From positions 11,409,840 through 11,473,839 of the forward strand of contig JARWIR010000011.1 of the NCBI GenBank assembly GCA_029959085.1: a DNA stretch of 64,000 nucleotides. Reading direction: 5' to 3'. Each line of letters starts with the position of its first letter. Position 1 is the first letter of the stretch. A program made the translations under genes and the position numbers. Below, piece by piece: positions 21,458 through 33,689 of the stretch. The notes under the pieces were generated by a model. That model made no database searches. It was not told where the DNA came from and saw only the letters and a list, made by a program, of their open reading frames with translations. The stretch comes from Nemophila menziesii (lineage: Eukaryota > Streptophyta > Magnoliopsida > Boraginales > Hydrophyllaceae).

Positions 21458-23036
21458 TTCTCATTGTATCTTTTTCACAACCACCCTTCTTCTTTTTCAT
21501 CACCAGACTTCTTTTTCTTCACTGTTTACGCTTTAAACACAACATGAATTTAGAATCCCTAGAAACATGATTTGAGGATAACCTTTTTCCCTTTTTAGAT
21601 TCTAAAGGGTGGGTATACATATTGTATCTAATTTACTCACTTCCCCTTTAAGACACCATCGACTCGTGTGATCAGTTCTTTATCGTCCTATTCGGATGCA
21701 GGATCATTAGATACACAATAACCATAATCTTACCTGAAACATTCGCTTTCCAGCCACTTTCAAGCCTCTTCATTTGGGGACGGAAGAATGCGTAATTGTA
21801 AAATATACACATACATTACCCATAAATTGTCTACTACTATAGAAATAAAATATGAATATTCAATTCGTTTTTAATAACAAATGACAATGTTCTAAAAGTC
21901 ATCTTTTTGAAAACAATCTTTTGAAAAAAAATCCACCCTCGCATTTCTCGATATTTTATCTCGTTTTCTCTTACATTTAACAAAAAAAAAATATCATTAC
22001 AGTAATTTATTTAGTAATTAGATAAAAATGTTTATATAATCTTAAATAATATTATAAATTTACTTATTTCCATATAAATTATAATGTTTGTTGATTCAAC
22101 ACTAATTAATGTAGGTCGATTAAAATAGTTTATCATAAATATAAATCATATTTATATCTATATTTTGATACAATCTATGGGTATAGTTATTTAATAGATA
22201 ATTATATAATTAAAATATAACATATTTTTTAATCATATTATATTATTTTTTTGAATTTTTTTTAAGTAGTTGTAAGTTTCAAACAGATCTATTTTCTATA
22301 TTTGATTAAACATGAAATGTTAGGTTAAGAAGTAACTTTTAATATTTTTTGTATCATCCAATATGAAAAACTAAATGTTAAAGAAAATAATAAGAGATGT
22401 TCTCAGTAAACTTTTATAGATATCAAACCCCTTAAATTAATTTTCTTATGTCCATCATTTATTTATTTTTTAGATTTTCATTCTACTACGCAAGCTAGGC
22501 AAAATTTCTTTTAAAATCCTAATCACTCTTTTTCAATTTTAGAATTACTAATGATCTAAAGTTTAAAATTTGTAGGTTCGATTTACCAATAAATTTATCA
22601 AGATAGATAAGATAATCCTACATAAATCTTTGATAAGCTAACTTAAATAAGTTCTACTTCTATATAATTCAGTTCTAATATTTAAATGAATGCTATAGAT
22701 AATAAAATCTAATTTGTATATCTAAATTGAAGAATATTTTTCAATCTTTTTAGTTATTTTTGTTTTTTAGTTATATAAATCAATTTCAAGTAATAATTTA
22801 AAATATTTTAATTTATAATTAAAACTATTATTATTAGAGGTTCTTGTTAAAAAAGATCTAACGAAGATACCTAATTCTTAAAAGTAGCCTTCAATAATTT
22901 GTTTTATAAAAAAATACCTAATAAAATAATTATATATAGAAAATATTATCTCTATCTCTTTATACATATACTAATTTTATAAATCAAAATATTATTTAAT
23001 TTAATGACAATATTTATTTTTTAATATTAAACAATA
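21088..23036. other. AT-rich spacer, no gene recognised
   Basis: Contains a (TA)n run at 21,426-21,452 and long A/T-only stretches from about 21,960 to 23,030. The 83-codon frame at 21,285-21,536 runs through the TA repeat and has no domain features. No RNA gene or clear element ends seen. Confidence 0.5.
21426..21452. repeat. (TA)n microsatellite
   Basis: A pure TA run of about 27 bp within a pyrimidine-rich stretch. Confidence 0.95.
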
Positions 23037-23039
23037 ATG

Positions 23040-23700
23040 AGGTACTTCCACCACCATTACCATCACCACCACAACCATTACCATCACCACCACCACCATC
23101 ACTACCTCCACCGCCACCACGATGTATTTAACCACAACTATATCGACCACTACCACTCCACCACCACAAACACAACCATGACCACAATCACCACCACTTA
23201 CTGCGAATATAATCACACGCTCGTCTAGAATTTTTTTAAAATCGTCATAACTTATTCTAAAAAATCAGAAAATAAAAAATTTTCATTTTTGGACAAGACA
23301 AATTAATGTTTACGTCTATGATTTTTTATGAATTTTTTTGATTTTTTTAATTTTTTTTGCTAACATGAAATTTGCTGTTCAAAACAAGGAGTTCATTATG
23401 CGAAACAGTAAAAAAAATTTGCAAACATGAAATTTATTGTTTGGAACAATAAATTCATTGTTCGAAACATTGAATTTCATGTCTAAAAAAATAAAATAAA
23501 AACTATAGACATAAATATTCATTTGTCTCGTCCAAAAATACATCTTTTTAATTTTCCTGATTTTTAGAATTAGTTATGACGAATTTAAAAAAAATTATCG
23601 GATGCGTGTGTGTGATGTAATTAGTAGTAGTAGGTGGTGGTGGTGGTGCTTGAGGTGGTGGTGGTTGATGTAGGGGTGATAGTAGTGGGAAGTTGTGATA
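23040..23700. mobile_element. Foldback-like element with (CCA)/(TGG) ends, copy 1
   Basis: The left end is a CCA/CCACAA-rich tract (23,040-23,205). Next comes TCACACGC, an AT-rich stretch and a GGACAAGACAAATTAATGTT box (about 23,291). The right side is the inverse: TTCATTTGTCTCGTCC (about 23,519), an AT-rich stretch, GCGTGTGTGTGATG, then a GGTGGTGG tract (about 23,632-23,690). The short core (23,345-23,500) has GAAATT(T/C)ATTGTTnnGAACA motifs in both orientations. The ends therefore pair as an inverted repeat capped by microsatellites. No coding sequence. The histidine/threonine frames in the CCA tract are composition artefacts. Confidence 0.75.
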
Positions 23701-24079
23701 GAATGGTATATTTAAATAATAAATAATAGAGTAGTTAAAAAGATTATATAAAGGTATTTTTGTTAGGGAGCGCTTTAAATAAATAATTTTATTGCGTAAT
23801 ATTTTTGAAAAATAATTTTTTCATGGATATTTGTAATTAATGACTATCAATATTAATTTTATTATTATTATTAATAATACATAATAAATAAATAAACAAG
23901 TGTTATTATATTCTAATTAATTACAAATTCTTAAATTTCATTCTTAAAAAAATTCATATTTATTTTCCACTATCAATTACTTTATTATCATAATATTTAT
24001 TTTTATTTTTATTATATAATAATTATAAAATAGTATTTACTTATTTAATTAATTTTTTTACTTTAAAGTCGGGACACCT

Positions 24080-26480
24080 CTAGTGTCTACCACCCACCAC
24101 CACATCATGCATTCACCATCGACTACTACCACCACCTATTACATTCTCCACCGACTACCATTACCATCGCCCATAACCACCACCATACAACCACCACCTC
24201 ATGCATCCACCACCACCCGACCATCATCAGAACCACCGCATCATACATCCACCACAACCACACAACCACCAACTCATGCATCCACCACCACCCCACCATC
24301 ATCAGAACCACCACATCATACATCCACCACCACCACCAACATTACCATCACATCATGGATCCACCACCACCTTATACATTCTTCGCCACCACCTCATGCA
24401 TCTACCACCACAACCACCACCACTACCACCTCATGCATTTACCACCACCACCTCATGCATCGACTAGTTCTGCCACCCCGTCACCACCAACTAGTTCCGC
24501 CACAAGCGTAAACAAAATAAAAAATACATTTTTTGACGAGCCAAATTAATATTTACGCATATGAGTATTTTTATTTATTTATTTTTTGAATTTTTCTTTT
24601 TTGAATTTTTTGAGCATTTTAATTTTTTTTTATTTTTTTATTTTTTGAATATGATATTCCGTTTTATGTGTTGCAATAACACACAAAAATAGATTTGTCA
24701 ATTCCACCTACGCGTCCGTCCGTGGTTTTTCTTTAAAAAAATTCATAATAAATTCTAAGATAATTAGTTATATAAAAAATTTGAATATTTGGACGGGGGG
24801 CTAGTTTATATATACATATGTGAATTTTTTGATTTAAAAAAAAAAATCCAGTTTTCATTTTTATGTGTTTCTACAATGCATAAAAATATATATATGTATT
24901 CTTGTAACACACGAAATCATAGAATCGATCTAAAGTATTACCTTTTTTAACAAAATAATTTTTTTCTCTCTTCACTAATATCATATACTCAATTTCTACT
25001 TGTTTTTAATTATCTTGACATATAATCTTTTTGTCCAACCCCATTTTGTTATTTGTGTGTTGATCTAATACACAAAAAAATCATTTATGTAATACATCGA
25101 CACACAAATTCACTCTTCTTCTTCCAGTCAAGCCCCTTTCTATCTGCGATTTTGTGTATCACAGAAGCATGCAAACCGACTGTTTTGTGTAATGATGTAA
25201 ATATAAAAAAATTAAAAAAGAATGTGTAGATATTAGATTATATGTACTTTTTATTTTGTGTATTCATGTAACACAAAAAATGATATATCAGGTTAGTATT
25301 TTCTCTTATTCTTTGTGATTTTGTGTGTTGCAAGTATACATAAAAATTAGTTTTGTGTAATACTACAACACACAAAATGACGAACCACATCACACTAGTC
25401 CTTTATCTCCTTCTCTTTGATTTTTATGAGGTTTATGTATTCTTGTAGCACACAAAACTCAAATTTGTGTGTACAAGTTTGTGTATTCCTGGAACACACA
25501 AAATAACATACTCTATCATATTAGTCATTTTCCTCCTTTTAGTATTTAGGTTTTAGTGTTTTTTAGGGTTTATGGTTTTAGAGTTTAAGTTTTTTAAGGC
25601 TAACTGGTTTTATGTATGGGGTGTAGGATTTAGGTTTTTCTGTGTATTACATCATTGCACAAAATAGCCGGTTTATGTGTTCATGTGATACAGCATAGTA
25701 CAAACAGAAAAGGACCTGACTAAAAGAGTATACATAATTTTGTGTGTTTTTGTAATACACAAATTATTGTTTTTTGTATTACATCAACACACAAATTAAA
25801 AGAAAAGGATAGGACAAAAAGAGAACACATTTAAATAGTTAAAAACAAGTAAAAATAGGGTATAAGCGATTAATAAAGAAAAATAATTGATTTTATTAAA
25901 GAATGGAATGTTATAGGAATACGTAAATATATTTTTGTGTAAAGTAGTAACACATAAAACAGAATATCCAAATTGAAAAAAAAAAGATTCTTTTTACAGA
26001 TGTAGATATGATTTTGCCCCGTCCAAATAAGCAATTTTTTTTATATTTTGATTTTTTTGGAATTAATTATAAAAAAATTTAGAAAAATTTCATGAATGCA
26101 CAAGTGTGGTTAAATTGACAAATTTATTTTTGTGTGTTATACCAACACATAAAATAGAATATCAAAATAAACAAAATAAAATATCAAAAAAATTACAAAA
26201 AATTATGAAACAAATTCATAGACATAAATATTAATTTGTCTCGTCCAAAAACACAAATTTTTTATTTTTTTTCTGATTTTTTTTGAATTAGTTATGAATT
26301 TTTCAACGAAATTTTACAGACGCGCGAGTGTGGTGAAATTAGTTAGTGGTGACAACGATGGTGGTTATGGGTGGTTGTTGTTGTCGTTGTGGTGGTTGTT
26401 GTTGTCGTTGTGGTGGTTGGTGGTGGTGGTGGGTGGTGGTGGTGGGTGGTGGTTGTGGTGGGTGGTGGTGGTGGTTGGAC
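24080..26480. mobile_element. Foldback-like element with (CCA)/(TGG) ends, copy 2
   Basis: Same plan as 23,040-23,700 but larger. It has a CCACCA/CATGCATCCACC tract (24,085-24,500), a TTTTTGACGAGCCAAATTAA box (about 24,530), an inner region, an ATTAATTTGTCTCGTCC box (about 26,230), GACGCGCGAGTGTGGTG, and a GGTGGT tract (26,340-26,478). The inner region (24,650-26,160) is filled with irregularly spaced words of the type TGTGTTnnnnnACACAAAA, in which TGTGT and ACACA face each other around short gaps. No protein-coding capacity recognised. Confidence 0.75.
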
Positions 26481-27189
26481 TTTAAAATGAAAAGAAAATA
26501 AATATATAAATATTATATAAGAAATAGTGAAGTTCATAAGAATTAAATGACATATATAATTAAAGTAATATTTAATATGTTTACAAATAAAGGCCCCAAA
26601 TTTGAAAACATTATTCACAAAGTCCCAATTTAAAAAATCTATAAAAGTCCTAAGTTTGATTTTCTGATTTACTTTTTTACCCTTATACCCCTATTTTAGT
26701 TCGTCGTTGGTATATAACAATAATCTCTCTTTGGTACGTACCAATAATTTACATTTGGGGGATACCAAGTTTTTCTGTTTGGTACGTACCAAATTAATTT
26801 ATTCATATTTATCCATGTTCGTTTTATGATTTTTTATACAATTTTTTTTTATATAATTTCATGATAGCTCCCTCATAGCATTTGTATTTATGTTAAGGTT
26901 AATGTCCGTGTTTGTTTTTTAATTTTTGTACAATCATTTGAGTCTGTACTTATTTAGATAACATAACTCAAGCTACCATGTCAAGGTCTAATTGGTACGC
27001 ACCAAACAATATTTTCTGCAAAAACAATTAAAAAAACGAAACATAAAACAGTTGCATTAGAACAAAGACAAAAAGATAAACTTTTCACAATAAAACTCAA
27101 TTGGTATGTAACGAATTGGATCAGTTTGGCATGTACCGGTCAGATTTAGATCCAAAAAAATTAAAATCTCATCACACTAGCTTGATAAA
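26481..27189. other. Spacer with clustered GGTACGTACC palindromes
   Basis: The self-complementary word TTGGTACGTACCAA(T/A) occurs intact at about 26,732 and 26,780. Degenerate forms lie near 26,993 (ATTGGTACGCACC), 27,099 (ATTGGTATGTA) and 27,127 (TTTGGCATGTACC). No gene recognised. Confidence 0.65.
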
Positions 27190-27690
27190 AAAACAGAAAT
27201 CGCTTCACAAACTCTTAAACAAAAGAAACAATAGAAATCTCTTCACACTTAACATTGGAGCTAAAATGAAAAAAAATCTTTACACTCGACATTGGAACTA
27301 AAAAGAAAAAGAAAAAAAATATGTTCACACTTTTCACACTCACCATTTGAAAACAATGATTTTTTTTTATTTTCCAAAACAAAAACAATAAAACATGATA
27401 ATTAGTTTTATTTTATTTTATTAAACAAAAACAACGAAACATGATAATTAGGTGGAGTAATCTCATCTGCTTGACCAAAATCCATTCGAACGAAAAACAC
27501 AAAAGAAATACCCACCATTCGAACAAAAAACAAAAAGAAATCTCTTCACACTCACCATTTGAACAACGAGCAAAATGAAATATCTTCACCGCACCATTTG
27601 GACAAAAAAAAAAAAATCTCTTCACACACACCATTCAGACAAAAAACAAAAATAAATCTTTTCATACCCACCTTTTGAACAAAAAATAAA
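27190..27690. repeat. Minisatellite of about 41 bp, MULE copy 1
   Basis: Imperfect units of the form AAATCTCTTCACACTCACCA followed by TTTGAACAAAAAACAAAA. They are well ordered from about 27,480 to 27,690 and more diverged from 27,190 to 27,345. The same array sits at the matching place in MULE copy 2. Confidence 0.85.
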
Positions 27691-29221
27691 AAGAGAGAGA
27701 ACGGTCCACTTGTGGCGTCTGTGTTCTGCAAGAGAGTGTCTGAGATGAGTCCTCGATGCGGGGATGGAGAATGGTCCATGTGTGGCGGCAATTTCCCCTA
27801 GCACTGGAGGTTTATGGGAAACGGGTTTCTTGTGAAGAGAGAGAAGAGAGACAAAGTATTGAAAGAGAATAGTGAGAAAAGATAGAAATGATTCCCGTAA
27901 CCCTATTTAGTTCTTTTTTGGATTTGGTTTATTCCCTGTAATAAGAAGGGAATGGGAAGGAATATTTTGGATTTTTTCTTTTTTTGTTGAGTTGTAACGG
28001 GTTATTAAGGGAGGAGATTTTATGAGTAAATAGGGAAATGTCTGGGGTCATTATAAATAAAACCCCTCTTTTGTAATATTTCACCTTTTTCTTCTAATTG
28101 GGAATTAATCTTATAGTTGAAGTTAATTAAGAATAACTTCACTATCCGTATAATTAATAGGGTGTTGCCCCATAATTATATGATATTTTAAAATTTTATA
28201 AAAGTATAAATAACATTGTGTTACAATGTATGATTGTTTATTTAGTGTTTTTAGAGACAAAATTTATTGGAGGTGTTTTTTTGCACTTAATGAGATCTCA
28301 TTAAGACACTAGATTAATAAGACTGTTTCATTAAGATTTAAAACCAAGTCTGATTCATTCAGACCTTGTCTCTTAACATAATAAGTTATATTATGCTTCT
28401 ATTCAACATTCACTACTTATCACTTAAAAAAATCAAACGACACTCGCTTGATAATAAAAGATGAATAATTTTATAAGTTACATCTTTAATTTAAAGCTTC
28501 ATTAGATTCTATGAAAATTGTAAACATAAACTATATAATTGATTAAAATATATCAATTTTGATAATCAATCCTCTTTGACAAAAAAAAAATCAATCCTCA
28601 CGGCTCATTCCACTCTTAGTCATTGATTTAAAAAATTAAACACATTACCCCAATTATAGATAAATTTTAACATTATGAACATTTTAACAGAACTCAAAAG
28701 CACAAATATTATATCTTAAAAAATATTATAAATTATTTTAATATTTAAATTATAATTATGATTATTTCTACCAGTTATTTATAATTTTTAGATAATGTTT
28801 TTAATAATATTAAAATTTATTACTTTATTTTTAAAAATCTTAAATTTATTAATAAGTTTATTGAATTATAAAATGCATTAAGAAAAAATCATTATAACTA
28901 AATTCAAAAAATTAAATTAAATTTGTTATTAATTATTATCATAAAAATATTTATTAGTAAATAATTTAAAATAATATTATGTAATTCATAATTATCCACT
29001 AAAGAATTATATATATTGAAATAAAATAGAATAAAGAATAGATTAGATTTTAAAAAATAATAATGGTCTGGGAGTGTAATCCTGAGCGTCATCTAGCTAA
29101 GAATTCTTGTGAATTGGGTATCTAGTAATTGGGTACCCGGTAATCCGAAGGTTGTTGGAATGCTAAAAAATGATTTTTAACTCCTAATTATAGATTTTAA
29201 CTAGGAGTCTATTGAACATAG

Positions 29222-29787
29222 CCTAAAATTAGGACCGTAAACGAGTCGAGTCGAGCCGAATACTAGATGTACAAGCTTGTTTGTTAAATTTCTCGAGCCG
29301 AGCCGAGCTCAAATTTAAACGAGTTGGGCCGAGCCGAACTCAAAATTTTAACTAGTCGAGCTCGAGCTTCCAATGATTCAAATCAGAAATGTTAGAACTT
29401 GTTTGTTTAACTTATAGAATAGATTTTTTTTAGAGTCGATCACGGGTTTCTCACGAACAATAAGTTTTGTATCGTTGAAATGGGATTTTCATGAATGATT
29501 TGTATTTGATAAAATGTGTGGTATGAAAATATGAAACAAAACATGAATGAGAAGATAAATGTCTACAGAAATTAAAAATACCCAATTTGATATTGAAAGT
29601 TTCATAATATATTTATAAGTAAATAATATATTAATTTATTATTTTTATAATTATATACGAGCTCACGAGCCGAGCTCGAGCAAGCTCCTTTATTTATCGA
29701 GCTTAGCCGATCTCGAACGAGCTTTTCTCCGAGCCAGGCTCGAGCTGCTCGCGAGCAGTTTGGTTCATTTACAGCCCTACCTAAAAC
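29222..29787. mobile_element. 550-bp hAT-type MITE, in MULE copy 1
   Basis: The element 29,230-29,779 starts TAGGACCGTAAACGAG and ends TTTACAGCCCTA, a short imperfect inverted repeat. It is flanked by CCTAAAAT and CCTAAAAC, a near-perfect 8-bp target duplication as made by hAT transposases. Both ends are rich in CGAGC/GCTCG words that can fold back; the middle is AT-rich. No coding sequence. The same insertion is at 37,108-37,657 in MULE copy 2, so it predates the MULE duplication. Confidence 0.8.
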
Positions 29788-30016
29788 ACAACATTTATAT
29801 CATATCTATTGCAAAACAGTCATACTCCCCAAAACTAGTGTTATTAATTGTACGCTTGTAAAACAAGTACGAAAAAACAAACCTAAATGGCTTGGCCTGG
29901 ACTATCTTCTATCAAATTTAAAAACTATCGTTCAAAAAAAAAACTGATCAAACAAAATTACAAGTCATGTTTCACACAAGTTTATTAGAAATCTGTATAT
30001 AATTAACAAGTTTTTT

Positions 30017-30283
30017 TTACGAGTACATAAACAACGAAACAACAAAAATTAAGTAAAACATAGGTAACCAATTATAATTAACAACTTTATCTAACACCTT
30101 TCTACTATCAATAGCTTCTTGTGTTTTATCCAAAGCAAAAAATACATCTTTAGCATGATCACATCCAAGTAAATGACCAGTCACTCGAGCATTTAACACG
30201 ATTTTTTTTAATAATATTCCAAATAAATAAAAAAAATTGTAAATATATATCGAAAGAAAAAAATAATTGCACAACTGTACCAA
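30017..30283 (-). other. Conserved open frame, unknown, MULE copy 1
   Basis: An 88-codon minus-strand frame containing GHLLGCDHAKDVFFALDKTQ and IDSRKVLDK. The same frame stays open in copy 2 (37,897-38,163), with changes that keep the reading. Only the middle part looks protein-like; the ends are hydrophobic and AT-driven. It could be a captured exon. Function unknown. Confidence 0.4.
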
Positions 30284-30439
30284 ACCGGCATCTCCGTTGT
30301 AGATTTAGATTTGGATTCGACATTTGGGATGCCGAGGTTGTTTTCTTTCATAATCCGCAACAGTTTTCGTCAATCCTCGCCACTATTTTATTCCCACCTA
30401 TCTACCCATTTCTATTCCCAAATTACCCTTTTTCTACCC

Positions 30440-30447
30440 TATAAATA
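30440..30447 (+). promoter_or_regulatory. TATA box of the MULE transposase, copy 1
   Basis: TATAAATA lies 69 bp upstream of the transposase ATG (30,516), after a C-rich stretch. The leader between them is pyrimidine-rich (TTTTCTCTTCTCTTC). The same arrangement is kept at 38,320 in copy 2. Confidence 0.6.
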
Positions 30448-30515
30448 ATACCACAAAATTCACTAAACCTCACACCACTTTTCTCTTCTCTTCAGCTCTT
30501 TATATAATTCAGTTC

Positions 30516-32498
30516 ATGTTTATTCGGCAACGGGAAATATCAAGTGGATATATCGAGTTTTACGTAGATTTTATATGACGACCGGATATTGTTCAAACAA
30601 AAGGGGTCACTAGTAGATCCCGTGTCGTAGCAAACATTTCAACATCCTATGAAGAATTATTTCGATTGGATCCAATCACTCTGGATGAACTCTATAATCC
30701 TGGTGAGGATGATGATAGGTTGTCCAGCGATGGGGAATATTCGACTCCCGAAGATGAAGGGTCGTCAACTGATGAGGAGGCTCCTCCATGTACCATGGAG
30801 CCACCTACTTTGGGATTTATAGATGTTTCTTTAGCTGATCAAAACCTTTTAATGACTGGTCAAACTTCAGTAGAGATTAAGCTAGAGAGGCAGGTGCTCA
30901 AAGGAAGAGTTTATCGAGGCAATCAAATCATGGCACGTAGCCAACCACCGTCAATTCGCTGTGAAAAGGTCTGCCATTGATCATGTTAACCCTGTATGGA
31001 AAATGAAAGATAGTGGTTGTCCATGGAGGTGTCGATGTTCGTTAAGGAAAGCTAATCGGTTCTAGGAAGTATCAAAAGTAAGCGCCCTACACTCATGTCA
31101 TTACAAGGTGGTGTTCAACAATCATCACAACATTACATCTGAGTTTGTGGCTGAAAAGGTGTACCATATAGTGCGAGCTGATTTAGAAATACCCATCTCG
31201 GTTATAATGGCAAGTATCTCTCAACAACTCAAATACAATATTTCGTATCCAAAGGCGTGTCGAGCAAAGAAGAAAATTTTGGAACAAATGTTTGGAACAC
31301 ATGAGGAAGGGTTTCCAAAATTACCACGACTTTTCAACGAGATCAAACGCTAAAACCCTGGGAGTGTTGTACTATTTTGCCATTGTTACAACGATCGGTC
31401 TACTAATACTACAACTTTTAGCATTGTCTTTTGGGCATTAAGAGCCGCTATTGAAGGTTTCCAATATTCTAGTCCTTTGGTAAGTATTGACGAAACTCGT
31501 TTATACAGAAAATACAATGGAAAATTACTCATTGGTTTTGCATATGATGTTGTGAATCGACTGTATCCTTTATGCTCTGCTCTAGACGATACCGAGTCGA
31601 ATGAAATGTGGGGGTTTAGGTATTCGAGAACACTCGTCACACAAAGAAAACTGTGTATCTTGTTTGATCGTCATCCAGCCATTTTACATTTTTTGGCGAA
31701 GAATGACCGAATGCTAAACATCACTTTTGTGCGCATCACATTGCAAGCAATTTCAACCACAAATGTCACAGTTCTGCGATGAACAAGTTCTCTAACATAA
31801 TGGCGAGTAATACTTGCACGTGGAATTTCTTAGAAGACCGTAATTGTTTTGTAAATTGGGTGACAATGGAAGCTAAAAGAAGTGGATCGAGGATATTCCT
31901 CTCGAACAATGTACGCTCTTGCATGATAGAGGTCACGGTATGGTGTCATGACTACGAATTTGTCTGAGATTTTAAAACACGTGTTGAAATGATTAAGAAG
32001 GTTGCCCCTGATTGCAGTTGTATTCCTAACATTCTATCGGGCCAACTATTATTTTTGAACTAGACGTACACAGACCGGCAAAGCAGAAGCATTACAACAC
32101 ACATTTCCGTGTAAGGTGCAGACATTAATCGATATGAGCGCAACGAAGTCCAGATATTGTAAATACTTACAATTTAACCGTGAGAAAGGTGTATTAGAAG
32201 TCCAGGCATTTAAGGTCGAACTTCGGTAGGATTAGTAGCTCCAAGTCTTTTCAAGGTAGATATTGCAAGGCGCCATTGCGATTATGGAGAATGGCAGTTA
32301 TTACACATAACATGTCAACATCCAATGGCAGTTTCATCAAAATTAAGAATAAAAGTTCAGGATTTAGTGTCAGAGTTTTATACTAGTGAAGCCGCCAACA
32401 ACAAGTGGTTTTCGTCGTTTAACGTCATGAACGACCCCTATTATTTGCAAGAAAATAGATACATCTTTTCTTGCTACAACATATCAATTTCTATATAA
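30516..32498 (+). pseudogene. MULE (MURA-type) transposase, degenerate, copy 1
   Basis: DDE transposase of the Mutator superfamily, which cuts and moves the element. The ATG at 30,516 opens a frame hit by TGA at 30,577. Downstream blocks lie in shifting frames: an acidic N-terminal region (PGEDDDRLSSDGEYSTPEDE); a MuDR-type DNA-binding region (ending SALHSCHYKVVFNNHHNITS); the YNISYPKACRAKKK block; the catalytic core FWALRAAIEGFQY, SIDETRLY (first D) and CILFDRHPAIL (second D); then RYGVMTTNLSEILK; and a SWIM-type zinc segment, RRHCDYGEWQLLHITCQHP, in which the second cysteine of C-x-C is tyrosine. It ends near YYLQENRYIF with TAA at 32,496. Several stops and frameshifts. Length fits a typical MURA of about 650 codons. 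Confidence 0.92.
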
Positions 32499-32499
32499 A

Positions 32500-32975
32500 T
32501 CATCTCATCATCTTCTTTTTCTTCTCTTTTCTCATTCTTTCCCTTCTCTCTTCCTCTTCTATTAACTTTGCTTGTATTTCATCCTCCTCCCTACCAATCC
32601 TTTCACTGTAAATAAAACACCATTAATTGTGTAACAAAAATAGAAATATGCTATTTACTATTTTCCAATAACTATTTACTTACCTGTGTTTTTCTTCCTG
32701 TAATATATCATCAAATCCAGCTTCCATATCACTATCGTCATCCTCATCTTGAAACCTCTTTGGATCATACCTGAAATTAAAAACATTTCACCCATTAAAT
32801 TTCACCTACACAATTAACAAAGTAGGGTAAAATAAAATAAATAATAATTACCTCATCTTAGTCATTTGTTTCAACATGTTCATCGCTTCTTCATTCTCAT
32901 TATTATACCTTTTCTTCGGCGCCTCTTCACGTCTAATCGGTTTTCTTTTAACTTCAATAATAGATATATTATTTC
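32500..32975 (-). pseudogene. SPT2-family chromatin protein fragment, copy 1
   Basis: SPT2 proteins bind histone H3-H4 and act during transcription. The C-terminal SPT2 domain is spread over three exons: about 32,852-32,975 (VKRKPIRREEAPKKRYN, then MLKQMTKM, donor GTAAT); 32,684-32,770 (YDPKRFQDEDDDSDMEAGFD, then DILQEEKH, donor GTAAG); and 32,500-32,605 (ERIGREEDEIQAKLIEEEER, then a basic tail and TGA). Phases join correctly (AG|G and AG|T codons), and all acceptors and donors look usable, so the fragment keeps genuine introns and an open frame. The N-terminal two thirds of a normal SPT2 protein is missing. Its stop is 2 bp from the end of the converging transposase frame. Captured inside the MULE in both copies. 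Confidence 0.88.
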
Positions 32976-33689
32976 CTAAAAATTGGATGATTACACTTTG
33001 AAACTTCTTTTATTAACTAGTCTTTGATTATCTCCTCTTTGAGTAGATTACACTTTGAAACTTCTTTGATTAACTCCTTTATTGAGCTGATTTGACAAGT
33101 TTAATGATTAAGATTGGATGAATAACTATGCTAGCTTGAGACCTATATTGTTGGATATAGACTTGTAGTAATTAATTGAGTTGGTAAGAGGTAATTATTA
33201 TATGTGAAAGACCTCCCTATTATAGCCAATAAATCTGCCTAGCGCCGGCTTGTCAGTCTTTGGGGCGGTATCGACTTGTCCTTTAGATAGAGGATTATGC
33301 ATAAATATATATAGTTTAAAACATATATGATTACTATGCAATAAAAGGGATATTTAAATGATTTTTTTCCAAATATTAAAACAAGATTAAAAATATGTTA
33401 GACCAACACATATGTTTAATTGTAATTTGTTACAATTACAAGATACTTAAAATTTAAACTCTTGCAAATTAGTTACAAAAGTATTTTTTTTCCAAACAAA
33501 AACTTTTCAAGTTTCTAGATTTATTATGTACTTTGTGTATATAATTTAGCATGGAAACAAGCTACTTGCATTATATTAAAAGGAACTCAAATGTCACATA
33601 TATAAAATTTAGGATGGTATCATTTACCCATGTCAATAATATAATATAAATAGAGATTTAGGGTTGGGGACGATTCCTTAAAACAAATA

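Noticed and set aside
24083..24549. Long histidine, threonine and proline-rich open frames on both strands
   Set aside because: They are translations of CCA-type microsatellite in every frame. There is no start context, splice pattern or non-repeat domain, and the tract is better explained as the end of a foldback structure.
26294..26618. Glycine/valine/tryptophan-rich and threonine/histidine-rich frames
   Set aside because: Same cause: the GGT tract read in both directions.
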